Below are positions 27,309-36,572 of a stretch of 64,000 nt of DNA, one piece after another. Position 1 is the first letter of the stretch. The number at the start of each line of letters is the position of its first letter. Source of the stretch: WTKG01 sp963735005. GTDB lineage: Bacteria > Actinomycetota > Actinomycetes > Actinomycetales > Demequinaceae. The stretch spans positions 225,851-289,850 of the forward strand of contig CAVTJA010000006.1 of the NCBI GenBank assembly GCA_963735005.1, given 5' to 3'. The notes beneath the pieces are model-generated. The model was not told where the DNA came from. It saw only the letters and a list, made by a program, of their open reading frames with translations, and ran no database searches. The position numbers and the translations under genes were made by a program.

Positions 27309-28115
27309 CTACTGAGGCGCGAGCGTACCCGCGAACACCTGCCACGCGAGCAACGATTTGGCGATCAGGCTGAGGAGCACATACGTGTACTCGCCATAGA
27401 CATAATCCGCCCACTTGCCCACCTTGCGGTACTGCAGCACCATCACGATCGCGAAGCCGTTGAAGAACACGAACAGCGAGAAGAAGATGCCGTACACGAA
27501 GCCCGGCGGCGAGGCGTCCACCCCCGGTGCGATCAGGTACAGCGCGATCGCGATCCAAGGCACGGCGCCGGCGAAGACGCCAAACCAGTAGCCGAGCCAG
27601 CTGACGCCCTTGCCAGGGCTCTCGTACTTCTCGTGCAGCATGCCGAACAGGATCATGGACGCGTTGACGCCAGCAATCGCGATGAGCGCCGCTATGTCGT
27701 AGATGCCCACGAGCTGGGCGATCAGCACGACCATCACTGACGACGACACGGCGTATTCGATCCACCGCGCGTAGTTGCGGTTGCGGGCGAGCTGGGCAAG
27801 GTAGCGAGGGAAGATGCCGGGCGACGCGATCAGCGCGTGCGCCAGCGCGGACAGGAACAGGAACGCGGCGACGCCGTAGCCCAGGTTGAGGTCAGTGACC
27901 TTAGTGAGGCTCGCCCCCTGCGCGCCTGGCGCGTTCGTGAGGTACGTGGCCGTGACCGGGAGTGTGAAACCATTCGACAGCGCGACGACGGCGATGCCCT
28001 GAACCAGGTGAAGTGCGCCCATGAGCGCGTTGTAGATCCGCAGTTTGCGGGCCCGGTCCGCGGGGATGGCCGTGGCCGACGCGTTGGCGGTGGAGGTCTT
28101 GCCGGGCTTCGCCAT
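27309..28115 (-). CDS. heliorhodopsin
   Basis: 268-residue seven-helix retinal protein of the heliorhodopsin class (inverted topology, N-terminus inside). Recognised by RKLRIYNALMGALHLVQG, RWIEYAVSSSVM with the counterion Glu120, GYWFGVFAGAVPW, and helix 7 LLSLIAKSLLAWQ with Lys253 as Schiff-base lysine; the Glu-Lys spacing of 133 matches the family (134 in the reference protein). Start ATG at 28115 with AAGGAG six bases upstream. Heliorhodopsins bind retinal and have a long photocycle; most do not pump ions and are thought to sense light or act on a partner. No retinal-synthesis gene is in the window. A Gly/Pro/Gln-rich membrane protein is encoded just upstream on the same strand. Confidence 0.95.
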   Translation of the reverse strand: MAKPGKTSTANASATAIPADRARKLRIYNALMGALHLVQGIAVVALSNGFTLPVTATYLTNAPGAQGASLTKVTDLNLGYGVAAFLFLSALAHALIASPGIFPRYLAQLARNRNYARWIEYAVSSSVMVVLIAQLVGIYDIAALIAIAGVNASMILFGMLHEKYESPGKGVSWLGYWFGVFAGAVPWIAIALYLIAPGVDASPPGFVYGIFFSLFVFFNGFAIVMVLQYRKVGKWADYVYGEYTYVLLSLIAKSLLAWQVFAGTLAPQ

Positions 28116-28199
28116 GCCTGCTCCTTTGCGAGGGTGTGCACATAGAGACACCAAAGCGGTGCGCGGCATTCCCGTTCGCCGCGCACCGCATCGTGAGCG

Positions 28200-28616
28200 C
28201 TAGCCCTGGCCCCACATGCCGGGGCCGGGACCCTGCGGGCCGCCCTCGAAGTGGCCCTGGCCGGGGCCTTGCTGTTGCCCCTGGCCGGGTCCCTGCTGCT
28301 GTCCCTGGCCGGGGCCTTGCTGCGGGCGCTGGTGCTGCCCTTGGCCGGGCCCGTTCCCCTGCTGGCCCGGGCCACCAGGACCGCGCGTGCCGTCGAACGC
28401 GGCGATGGGCGCGTGCCCGGCGCGAGGTCCGTACGGTTCGTCGTTGGAGTCGCCGACGGCGTACCCCGCGGCAAAGCCGAGCCCCAGCGTCAGCGCCGTA
28501 GCTCCCGCAACAATCGCGCTGGCCCTGGTGGCGATTCCGGACGCGCGCGGCGCGGCGCCGGAGTCCCCGGACTTGTCTACTTCCTCCGGCTTGGCAGCTT
28601 CCTTGGATTTCGCCAT
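28200..28616 (-). CDS. single-pass protein with Gly-Pro-Gln-rich tail, upstream of heliorhodopsin
   Basis: 138 residues. Charged N-terminus (1-25), one membrane helix (about 30-55), then a low-complexity tail (75-138) built of QGPGQG-like units. No homologous family recognised. It precedes the heliorhodopsin by 84 bases in the same direction, and both share a short charged MAK N-terminus. Co-transcription is likely; a functional link is speculation. The repeats make the gene easy to mis-assemble. Confidence 0.65.
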   Translation of the reverse strand: MAKSKEAAKPEEVDKSGDSGAAPRASGIATRASAIVAGATALTLGLGFAAGYAVGDSNDEPYGPRAGHAPIAAFDGTRGPGGPGQQGNGPGQGQHQRPQQGPGQGQQQGPGQGQQQGPGQGHFEGGPQGPGPGMWGQG

Positions 28617-28763
28617 GATCTCTCGATCCCTTCAGTCGGCTCGACGCCGCGGTCGCGACGACAAGACCAATCCACCAGCCCAACCTGGGAACAGCCTGAG
28701 GGCTCCGTGAGAGTCGGGTGGGAGTCCGCTAGCGTGGTTCCGACCGCCTGAGGAGGCACACCC

Positions 28764-29291
28764 ATGACTTCCGACACCCCTACGCCCGCGGCCTCCGCCG
28801 GCTGGTACCCGAACCCGGAGAAGCCGGGCACCCAGCGGTACTGGGACGGCGCCGCCTGGACCGACCACGTGGCGCCCGTTGGTCCGGCCAAGAAGGGCCC
28901 GAACGTGGGCGTGATCGTGGCAATCATTGCTGGCGGGCTCGTCGCATTCTTCGCGGCGCTAGCAGCGCTGGCGATTCCGGCCTACACGCAGCAGCAAGGC
29001 AAGGACGCCGAGCGAGCCGCAAAATTGGACGTCTCGACGCTCGGCAGAGAGATAGCGACGTACTACGTCACCGGTGACGGCCCGACGCCCGAGATCACCC
29101 AAACGGCCACGAGCTACCACCTCGTCTTCGCCAACGGCGAGCAGTTGGATGTGCCCCGGTCACAAGATGTTGACTTCGTGGCGGTCAAGGGCGGCGCCAC
29201 CGATTGGTGCGTCGCCGTCGCGACCAGCGGCGATGACCGCAGGTTCTTCGAGTACTCCGCCACCCACGGCCAAGTAATGGGTTCCTGCTGA
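28764..29291 (+). CDS. DUF2510 protein with pilin-like helix
   Basis: 175 residues, ATG preceded by GAGGAG. The N-terminal DUF2510 box is GWYPNPEKPGTQRYWDGAAWT (12-32). A membrane helix (47-72) runs directly into a charged helix, AIPAYTQQQGKDAERAAKLD, as in type IV pilin-like proteins, followed by a beta domain with two Cys (WCVAVAT and GSC at the end). DUF2510 is an actinobacterial cytoplasmic module of unknown function; fusion to a pilin-like body suggests a surface protein. It is divergent from the Gly/Pro/Gln-rich gene and convergent with the GH16 gene. Confidence 0.8.
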   Translation: MTSDTPTPAASAGWYPNPEKPGTQRYWDGAAWTDHVAPVGPAKKGPNVGVIVAIIAGGLVAFFAALAALAIPAYTQQQGKDAERAAKLDVSTLGREIATYYVTGDGPTPEITQTATSYHLVFANGEQLDVPRSQDVDFVAVKGGATDWCVAVATSGDDRRFFEYSATHGQVMGSC

Positions 29292-29298
29292 GACGGGT

Positions 29299-30315
29299 CT
29301 AGTCGCTCGCTGGCGCTCCGGCGCACTCCGCGAGCGTCGCAGGCGATGCGGGGCACGCGTACACGCGCACGTAGTCCACCACCATGTCCGCGGGAAAAGG
29401 CGTCGCGGCGTCGGGGCTGCCTGGCCAGGTGCCTCCCACCGCCACGTTGAGGAGCAGGTGAAACGGCTGGTCAAAGGGCGGGCCGTCACGGAGCACGCGC
29501 GTGTCGCCGCCGGGGCCGACGCCGGCGACAAGCCAGTCCGTGGCCGGAACCGACGCGTACTTGGTGCCGTCGACGTACCAGCGAATCTCCGCATCGGACC
29601 ACTCGAGTGCGTAGGTGTGAAACCCCTCGCGCGGGGAGGCGCCGGAGAATACATACTCCGCAGAGTCGGACACGAGCCGCCGGTGCTTCCCGCCCCGGTG
29701 CAGCGATCCGTACACCGAGGCCGGGGCATCGCCGCCAAGGTTGATCGCCTCCATGATGTCGATCTCTCCGTTGACGGGCCACTGGCCGTAGGTGTCGCGA
29801 CTGGGGAGCATCCAGATCGCGGGCCACACGCCCTGGCCGCCCGGCAATGTGGCGCGCACTTCGATCCGTCCGTAGGTCCAGTCGCCTTTGTCCAGCGTGC
29901 GCAGACGCGCGGACGTATAGTGCCGGTCCGCGGTCACGCTCGGGTCTGTCCCTGGCCAGTCAACGGGCTCGGCAGGGCCAGTGAAGTCCTCGCGTTGGGC
30001 ACGCACCACGAGCGCGCCGTCGCGCACAAACGCGTTGGCGGCGCGGTCCGTGTAGCACTGCAGCTCGTCGTTGCCGCCACCCCAACAGTCAGTTTCGAAG
30101 CTCCACTTGGACGGGTCAATCGCGGTGCCGTCGAACTCGTCGTCCCACACGAGCTCCCAGGGATTCGGGGACGTCGTGGCGTGAGTGGGCGCGGCAGTGG
30201 GCGCGGGCGACGAGACGGTGACGGCGGGGCTGGCAACAGGCGGCGGACCCGAGCAACCCGCCACGACGGCGCACACGACGGCGCCCGCCGCAGCCGCGCC
30301 CCACCGCCCGCGCAC
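29299..30315 (-). CDS. glycoside hydrolase family 16 lipoprotein (beta-glucanase)
   Basis: 338 residues from the GTG at 30315. Lipoprotein signal with lipobox VVAGC (Cys21), Pro/Thr linker to about 50, then one GH16 domain (52-325). The catalytic E-x-D-x-x-E is EIDIME with Glu184 (nucleophile), Asp186 and Glu189 (acid/base). Supporting blocks are LVWDDEFDGTAID, GRIEVRATLPGGQGVWPAIWML and FHTYALEWSD. The sequence best fits laminarinase-type endo-1,3-beta-glucanases acting on algal or fungal glucans. It starts two bases after the ileS stop codon and is probably co-transcribed with it. Confidence 0.9.
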   Translation of the reverse strand: MRGRWGAAAAGAVVCAVVAGCSGPPPVASPAVTVSSPAPTAAPTHATTSPNPWELVWDDEFDGTAIDPSKWSFETDCWGGGNDELQCYTDRAANAFVRDGALVVRAQREDFTGPAEPVDWPGTDPSVTADRHYTSARLRTLDKGDWTYGRIEVRATLPGGQGVWPAIWMLPSRDTYGQWPVNGEIDIMEAINLGGDAPASVYGSLHRGGKHRRLVSDSAEYVFSGASPREGFHTYALEWSDAEIRWYVDGTKYASVPATDWLVAGVGPGGDTRVLRDGPPFDQPFHLLLNVAVGGTWPGSPDAATPFPADMVVDYVRVYACPASPATLAECAGAPASD

Positions 30316-30317
30316 GC

Positions 30318-33300
30318 CTACAGCCGCTCGACTCGCGCGGCCAACTCTTCCCCTGCCACGACCTCGATGCGAGCCGCGCCCGTCGCCAGGTCCTGAGCGA
30401 GCGTCTCGCCGGCGATCAGTTCCCGGTGCGCCTCGACCCACGCGACCTTGTCGGCCGGGACGGTCAGGGTGAGCGCGATGCGGTCGGAGACGTTGAGCCC
30501 GACGTTCTTGCGCTCGTCCTGCACCACCCGGATCACATCGCGCGCGTAGCCCTCGGCCTCGAGTTCCGGCGTGAGCGTCGTGTCGAGCAGCACAAAGCCA
30601 CCCGTGGGTAGCACCGACGCCGCGGAGCCTTCGGCGCCAGCGTCGCCGATGACAGTGGCGAAGTCGTATTCGCCGTCCTCGAGCACGATCCCACCCGCGG
30701 TAACCACGCCGTCGGCCTCCGACCAGTCGCCGGACTTCGCGCCCTTGATGGCGGCCTGAACGTCCTTCCCGATGCGGGGGCCCGCCGCGCGTGAGTTCAC
30801 GGTCAGCACGCGCTCGACGGGGTTGGCCTTGGTGAAGGCCTCGATGGTGACGCTGACGACGACCTTGACGTTCAGCTCGTTCGCGATCAGCTCGACGTAA
30901 GGGCGCAGGGCGGCCGGATCCGGCACCGCGACCTCGAGCGCCGCGAGCGGCTGGCGCACGCGGATCTTCTCGGCCTTGCGCAACGCGTGCGCTGCCGACA
31001 CGACCTCGCGCACCTTGTCCATGGCTGCCCCGAGCGACTGGGCGCGCCACGCCGCGGGGGCGACCGGGTAGTCCTCAAGGTGCACGGAGCGGCCGCCGGT
31101 GAGCCCGCGCCACACCTCCTCGGAGACAAGTGGGGCAAGTGGCGCCATCACGCGGGTGAGCGTCTCGAGGACGGTGAAGAGCGTGTCGAAAGCGTCCTCG
31201 TCGTTGTCCCAGAAGCGCTCACGCTGGGTGCGCACGTACCAGTTGGTGAGCAGGTCCAGAAAGACCTCCACCGCCTTGCACGCGTCGGGCACGTCGTACG
31301 TATCCAGCAGCGCGGTGCACTCGTCCACCAACTCCGCCGTCTTGGCGAGCACGTACCTGTCCATCTCCGGCAGCGACGCGACCCGCGCGTCGTCCACCCG
31401 CTTGGCAAGGTAGCCCTCGCCGCGCCCGAACGCCTCCGCGTACAGCGTGAAGAAGTAGTACGTGCTCCACAGCGGCAGCAGCACCTCGCGCACGGACTGG
31501 CGGATGCCCTCCTCGGTGACGATGAGGTTGCCGCCGCGCAGGATGGGAGAGCTCATCAGGAACCAGCGCATGGCGTCGGAACCGTCGCGGTCGAACACCT
31601 CGTTGACGTCCGGGTAGTTGCGCAGCGACTTTGACATCTTGCGGCCGTCCGAGCCGAGCACGATGCCGTGGCTCACGCAGTTGCGGAAGCTTGGCTTGTC
31701 GAAGATGGCGGTCGCGAGCACGTGCAGCGTGTAGAACCAGCCGCGCGTCTGCCCGATGTATTCGACGATGAAGTCGCCCGGGTAGTGGTTGTCGAACCAG
31801 TCGGCGTTCTCGAACGGGTAGTGGACCTGCGCGAACGGCATCGAGCCGGAGTCGAACCACACGTCCAGGACGTCGGGGATGCGGCGCATGGTGGCCTTGC
31901 CGGACGGGTCGTCCGGGTTGGGGCGCGTCAGCTCGTCGATGTACGGCCGGTGCAGGTCGGGCTCGCCGTCCATGTTGAGCGGCAGCCGCCCAAAGTCTCG
32001 CTTGATCTCCTCGAGCGAGCCGTACGCGTCGGTACGCGGGAACTCCGGGTCGTCGGAGACCCACACCGGGATGGGCGTGCCGAAGTACCGGTTGCGGCTG
32101 ATGGACCAGTCTCGCGCGCCCTCGAGCCACTTGCCAAACTGGCCGTCCTTGATGTGTTCGGGCACCCAGGTGATCTCCTGGTTGAGCTCGACCATGCGGT
32201 CGCGGAACTCCGTGACGCGCACGAACCACGAGCCGATCGCCCGGTAGATGAGCGGATTGCGGCAGCGCCAGCAGTGCGGGTAGCTGTGGTTGTAGGTTTC
32301 GTGGCGCAACACCAGGCCAGCGGCCTTGAGGTCCGCGATGACGTTGGGGTTGGCGTCGAATACCTGCTGGCCCTCGTAGTCCGGGACCTCGGCGGTGAAG
32401 CGGCCCTTCGAGTCAATCGGTACCACGGTCTCGATGCCAGCCTCCGCGCACACGGCCGCGTCGTCCTCACCAAAGCCAGGGGCCAAATGGACGACGCCGG
32501 TACCGTCCTCGGTGCTGACGAAGTCCGCGGCGAGGATCTGGTGCGCGTTGGCCGCGCCCGCGAAGTACGGGAACGGCGGCGTGTAGCGCAGGCCTGCGAG
32601 GTCGGCGCCCTTGTACTTCGCGAGAACCTCAATTCCGTAGCCATCCACGACGTGTCCACGCCCCACGGTTTCGATGAACTCGGGACTCTCGACCTCTTCA
32701 GAGCGCGGCGTTCCAAGTTCGCGGGCGTAGGCGGCGACACGCGCCGATGCGAGCAGGAGCGTACGTCCCGCGAAGTCGCCGACCTCGGGTCGCACGAGCG
32801 AATACTCGATGTCCGGCCCCACCGCGGCCGCCAAGTTGCTCGGCAGCGTCCACGGGGTGGTCGTCCACACCAGCACGGAGGCGTCGGCAAGGTCGCCGGG
32901 CGCGTCAACCAACGGCAGCAGCACGGTGAGCGCCGGGTCCTGCCTGTCCGCGTAGACGTCGTCGTCCATCCGAAGTTCGTGGTTGGACAGCGGGGTCTCG
33001 TCGCGCCAGCAATACGGCAGCACCCGGTAGCCCTCGTACGCGAGGCCCTTGTCGTACAGCTGCTTGAAGCCCCAGATCACTGATTCCATGTAGCCCACGT
33101 CGAGCGTCTTGTAGTCGTTCTCGAAGTCCACCCAGCGCGCCTGGCGCGTGACGTAGGTTTCCCACTCGTCGGTGTACTTGAGCACGGACTCGCGGCACTG
33201 CTTGTTGAACGCGGCGATGCCCATTTCGTCGATCTGGGACTTGTCCGTGATGCCCAGCACGCGCTCGGCCTCGAGCTCAGCAGGAAGCCCGTGAGTGTCC

Positions 33301-33608
33301 CAGCCGAAGCGGCGCTCGACGCGCTTTCCGCGCATCGTCTCGTAGCGTGGGACGACGTCCTTGGCGTACCCCGTCAGCAGGTGGCCGTAGTGCGGCAGGC
33401 CGTTGGCGAACGGTGGGCCGTCGTAAAAGACGAACTCGTTGTCGCCCGTCTTGCCGCCCGGGGTGGTCGCGGCGCGGTTGTCGATCGACGCCTGGAACGT
33501 GCGGTCTTCCTTCCAGTGCTGGAGGACCTCCTTCTCGATGTCCGGGAAGCGCGGGGACGCGGGGACCTCGGAGTCGGGGCGGTGCAACGGGTAACGGGCG
33601 TCGGCCAT
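30318..33608 (-). CDS. ileS: isoleucyl-tRNA synthetase
   Basis: 1096-residue class I synthetase that charges tRNA-Ile. HIGH motif HYGH at 73-76, editing (CP1) domain from about 190 to 400, KMSKS near residue 655 (RKMSKSLRN), anticodon-binding domain with YFFTLYAEAFGRGEGY, and a long C-terminal extension (about 900-1096) as in the eukaryote-like IleS of actinobacteria. The enzyme is longer than E. coli IleS (938). Expression is under a T-box leader read from 33840 towards the start. The GH16 lipoprotein gene follows two bases after the stop. Confidence 0.98.
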   Translation of the reverse strand: MADARYPLHRPDSEVPASPRFPDIEKEVLQHWKEDRTFQASIDNRAATTPGGKTGDNEFVFYDGPPFANGLPHYGHLLTGYAKDVVPRYETMRGKRVERRFGWDTHGLPAELEAERVLGITDKSQIDEMGIAAFNKQCRESVLKYTDEWETYVTRQARWVDFENDYKTLDVGYMESVIWGFKQLYDKGLAYEGYRVLPYCWRDETPLSNHELRMDDDVYADRQDPALTVLLPLVDAPGDLADASVLVWTTTPWTLPSNLAAAVGPDIEYSLVRPEVGDFAGRTLLLASARVAAYARELGTPRSEEVESPEFIETVGRGHVVDGYGIEVLAKYKGADLAGLRYTPPFPYFAGAANAHQILAADFVSTEDGTGVVHLAPGFGEDDAAVCAEAGIETVVPIDSKGRFTAEVPDYEGQQVFDANPNVIADLKAAGLVLRHETYNHSYPHCWRCRNPLIYRAIGSWFVRVTEFRDRMVELNQEITWVPEHIKDGQFGKWLEGARDWSISRNRYFGTPIPVWVSDDPEFPRTDAYGSLEEIKRDFGRLPLNMDGEPDLHRPYIDELTRPNPDDPSGKATMRRIPDVLDVWFDSGSMPFAQVHYPFENADWFDNHYPGDFIVEYIGQTRGWFYTLHVLATAIFDKPSFRNCVSHGIVLGSDGRKMSKSLRNYPDVNEVFDRDGSDAMRWFLMSSPILRGGNLIVTEEGIRQSVREVLLPLWSTYYFFTLYAEAFGRGEGYLAKRVDDARVASLPEMDRYVLAKTAELVDECTALLDTYDVPDACKAVEVFLDLLTNWYVRTQRERFWDNDEDAFDTLFTVLETLTRVMAPLAPLVSEEVWRGLTGGRSVHLEDYPVAPAAWRAQSLGAAMDKVREVVSAAHALRKAEKIRVRQPLAALEVAVPDPAALRPYVELIANELNVKVVVSVTIEAFTKANPVERVLTVNSRAAGPRIGKDVQAAIKGAKSGDWSEADGVVTAGGIVLEDGEYDFATVIGDAGAEGSAASVLPTGGFVLLDTTLTPELEAEGYARDVIRVVQDERKNVGLNVSDRIALTLTVPADKVAWVEAHRELIAGETLAQDLATGAARIEVVAGEELAARVERL

Positions 33609-33609
33609 G

Positions 33610-33840
33610 ATGAGGGCTTTCGTTCGGTGGTACGCGGGTCAACTGAATGCGAGGACGCTCCCCCGGCGTTTGCCCGGGTCACGCGGTACCACCTCGCTTG
33701 CCGCCATGGTGGCCGGCCGCTCGTGCCACCGCTGTCACGGTGACGCCGCTGTAACGGGCTGCCCGTGCGGTTCTACTTGGCCGAAGCCGTTCTTCCGCAA
33801 GCTCCCCGGTGATGGCCGGATCGACGCTGTTGCGACAAGT
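33610..33840 (-). promoter_or_regulatory. ileS T-box riboswitch (actinobacterial, short stem I)
   Basis: In the leader of ileS, on the minus strand, the stem I region carries the specifier AUC (33811-33813) inside GGCCAUCACCGGGGAGC, with GGAAGAACGG just after; this is the pattern of the actinobacterial ileS T-box. The T-box bulge GGUGGUACCGCG is at about 33683-33695. The downstream GUACCACC (about 33626-33634) can pair with GGUGGUAC to form the alternative hairpin next to the start codon. No U-run follows, so control of translation initiation is more likely than transcription termination, as reported for actinobacteria. Uncharged tRNA-Ile would turn the gene on. Confidence 0.88.
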
Positions 33841-33891
33841 GTACGGGACGCACGAAAACGCGGGGCGCACCCTTCGGGCTAACATTCCGAC

Positions 33892-36013
33892 ATGACCGCT
33901 GGCACCGTGACTCGCGCGGGCGCGGGGCTCCGGCGCGACATCGAGGTGTTGCGCGCCGTCGCGATCCTGCTGGTGCTGCTGTTCCACGCTGGGGTGGTCG
34001 CCGTGCCCGGCGGATTCGTGGGCGTGGACGTCTTCTTCGTCATCTCCGGATTCCTGATCACGGGACTGCTGATCCGCGAGGTCGAGAAGTCGGGACGGAT
34101 CAGCCTTCGCGACTTCTGGGCCAGGCGCGCGCGTAGGCTCCTTCCCGCCGCCGCCACCGTGCTGGTCTTCACCTCCGCGGTGATCTGGTGGGTCTCCCCC
34201 GCGTCGATGCGGGGCGCGTTCGGCTTGGATGTCGCTGTCGGCCGCCGGCTATGTGGCTAACTGGCGGTTCGGGTTCCGTAGCGTCGACTACCTCGACTCC
34301 TACCTGCCACCGTCTCCCGTCCAGCACTTCTGGTCGCTCAGCGTCGAGGAACAGTTCTACCTGGTGTGGCCGCTGCTGCTGCTCGTGGTGATGTGGGGCG
34401 TGCGGCGGTTCGGTTGGCCGCTGCGCACGACCGCCGCGGTGGCGCTGGGGGCGGTCGCGATCCCGTCGCTGTGGTGGTCCATCGCCTCCACTGGCTCAAA
34501 CCCCGACTTCGCGTTCTTCGACACCCGCGCGCGCATGTGGGAGCTGGCGCTCGGCGGGCTTGTCGCTGTCGCGGCGCCGATGCTCAAGTCGTGGGCGCCG
34601 TGGATGGCCGACGCCGCGTTCGGCTTCGGCGGCCTGGCGATCGTGGGATCTGCCCTGTTCATCACGTCGGACGCTGCGTGGCCGGGCTGGCTCGCGCTGG
34701 CGCCCGTCGTGGGCGCCGCCCTAATGATCGCCGGAGGCACCACCGGCGCAGACCCGATGCGCGCGGACAGCCCAGGCTGGTCGCCGCTCGTGTGGCTGGG
34801 CGGGCAGTCGTACTCCATCTACCTGTGGCACTGGCCCCTGCTCATCCTCGCCGAGGGCCTGTGGGGGCCCGTGAACCAGGCCGCGGGTCTCGCCGTGATG
34901 GCCGCGTCCGTGCTGCCCGCCTGGGCGACGCATCGGCTCATCGAAAACCCCGTGCGGTTCTCGCCCGCGCTACGGACGCGTCCCGGACGCTCTCTGCTGA
35001 TCGGACTCGGGCTCACGTTGTCGGGCGTCGTCGCAGGGGTCGTGGTCTCGTCCCAGGTGAAGCCACTCGACGCTCAGCCGCTCGGACTGCCCGCGTACGG
35101 CGAGACGCCACCGCAATTGATCAACCTCGATCCCACGCAGCCCATTGGCGCGGGGTGGCTGTGGCCACACCCCACCTCACAATGGGCGCGGCTGCCCGAA
35201 TCCGCGGTCGCGTATCTGTCGCCCGCGCCCGAGGACGTCGGGGCTGACGGCCCCCACACCCAATCCGCCGGCTGCCGGGCCGTGGTCAACGTGACAGATG
35301 TCGAGCCGTCCTGGTGCCACCTTGGCGACCTCACGGCGGACCGGCGCATCGTCCTCGTCGGCGACTCGAAGGCGAACCAGTGGGCGCGCGTGTTGTCGAC
35401 GTACGGCGAGGAGCGCGGGTGGCAAGTGGACGAGACCGCGAAGGCCAGCTGCGCCTTCAGCGCGGCCACCCTGATCCTCGAGCAAGACAAGCCGTACCTG
35501 CAGTGCACCGAATGGAACGATGCCGTGATGGCGGACATCGCGGCGGACCCGCCCGACGTCGTCATCGTTTCTGCCATTTACGGCTCGGCGGCGCCGCGCG
35601 GCTCAACGTTGTCGGAGGACGTGAGCGTCGAAGCCGGCGTCGCCGGGTTCAGCGATCGGTTCACTGCGCTGCGCGACATGGGCATCACCGTGATCGTGAT
35701 TGCGGACAACCCCACACCAAGGGCCAACGTCGTGAACTGCCTCAACGCGCACCTCGACGACTTCCACGCGTGCGAATTCAGCCGCAAAGTGGCGGTCACG
35801 GCCAGCGCCCGGGATGAGCTGATGGCTGCCGCGGACAAGGTGGACGGCGTGACCGGCATCGACTTCACCGACTACTTCTGTGACAACAAGACCTGCCCCA
35901 TCGCGATCGGCAACGTCGTGGTCTACCGCACCGGCTACCACGTCACCGAGACGTACCTGCGGACACTTGCGCCGTACCTCGCGTGGGAGCTCGACAAGGT
36001 GCTGCCGGAATAG
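33892..36013 (+). pseudogene. acyltransferase-3/SGNH membrane protein (OafA-like), frameshifted near 34237
   Basis: Two frames form one protein of about 705 residues. 33892-34237 encodes RRDIEVLRAVAILLVLLFHAG and GVDVFFVISGFLITGLL, the acyltransferase-3 start with the catalytic His in LFHAG. From about 34238 another frame continues SAAGYVANWRF, FWSLSVEEQFYLVWP and eight more membrane helices, to a C-terminal SGNH hydrolase-like domain (VLVGDSKANQW; near the end GYHVTETYLRTL, where the Asp of the usual D-x-x-H is absent). One extra base explains the break. The family O-acetylates surface polysaccharides. Both halves are well preserved, so a sequencing error is likely. Divergent from ileS; the promoter overlaps the T-box region. 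Confidence 0.85.
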
Positions 36014-36382
36014 CTAGATCTCGGGCGCCCACTCCCCCAGGTTTTCGATCGTCTCGCGGAACACGAACGCGGGCACCACCATGCCCCACGCGTCGAGCAC
36101 CAGCTCCCGGGCCTCCGCGTAGTCGAGCTCCGCGACGCGGGCGAGCACCCAGTTGTAGCGCAGGTCGCTGACCCGCGGCATCGCAAACTTGCGGGGGTCC
36201 GACGCGACGAGTTCCGCGCGCGAGTGGCGCGGGTACGCGAAGCCCATGAGTTTCTCGTCAACGGAAAAGGCCACGTACACGAGCGACTGGACCCGGAGCT
36301 TGCGGCGCCCGTAGATCACCACTGAGTCGGTACGGGGAAGTCCCGCACCGAACTCGATGATGTCGTCCGCCGATGCGCGCAT
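36014..36382 (-). CDS. MmcQ/YjbR family protein
   Basis: 122 residues from the ATG at 36382 (MRASADDIIEFGAGLPRTD). The pattern MGFAYPRHSRAELVASDPRKFAMPRVSDLRYNWVLARVAELD, then MVVPAFV, fits MmcQ/YjbR (DUF419), a small CyaY-fold DNA-binding-like family of unclear role. The open frame extends upstream to 36553 without homology. The stop codons of this gene and of the convergent acyltransferase are directly adjacent. Confidence 0.82.
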   Translation of the reverse strand: MRASADDIIEFGAGLPRTDSVVIYGRRKLRVQSLVYVAFSVDEKLMGFAYPRHSRAELVASDPRKFAMPRVSDLRYNWVLARVAELDYAEARELVLDAWGMVVPAFVFRETIENLGEWAPEI

Positions 36383-36572
36383 GGCCACAGCATCCCCGGT
36401 CTGCGACGCCGGGGCAAGCACCGCGCGGGTGGCGCTCGACACAGCGGCGGCGCATTTGCGTCGGACCGTTCGTTCACGTAGACAGGAGGCAGAGCCTCTG
36501 GCCGTCGTAGCGGCCCCTCCACGGTGACGACGCCGTAGTCCCCTTCCCCCCACCCGCGCTTGGAGTCAACCC

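Noticed and set aside
29299..31050. Long N-terminal extension of the GH16 frame into ileS
   Set aside because: The first 240 codons lie in ileS in another frame; the GTG at 30315 gives a proper lipoprotein signal.
31668..33083. 471-residue open frame opposite ileS
   Set aside because: Antisense shadow of ileS; no recognisable motif.
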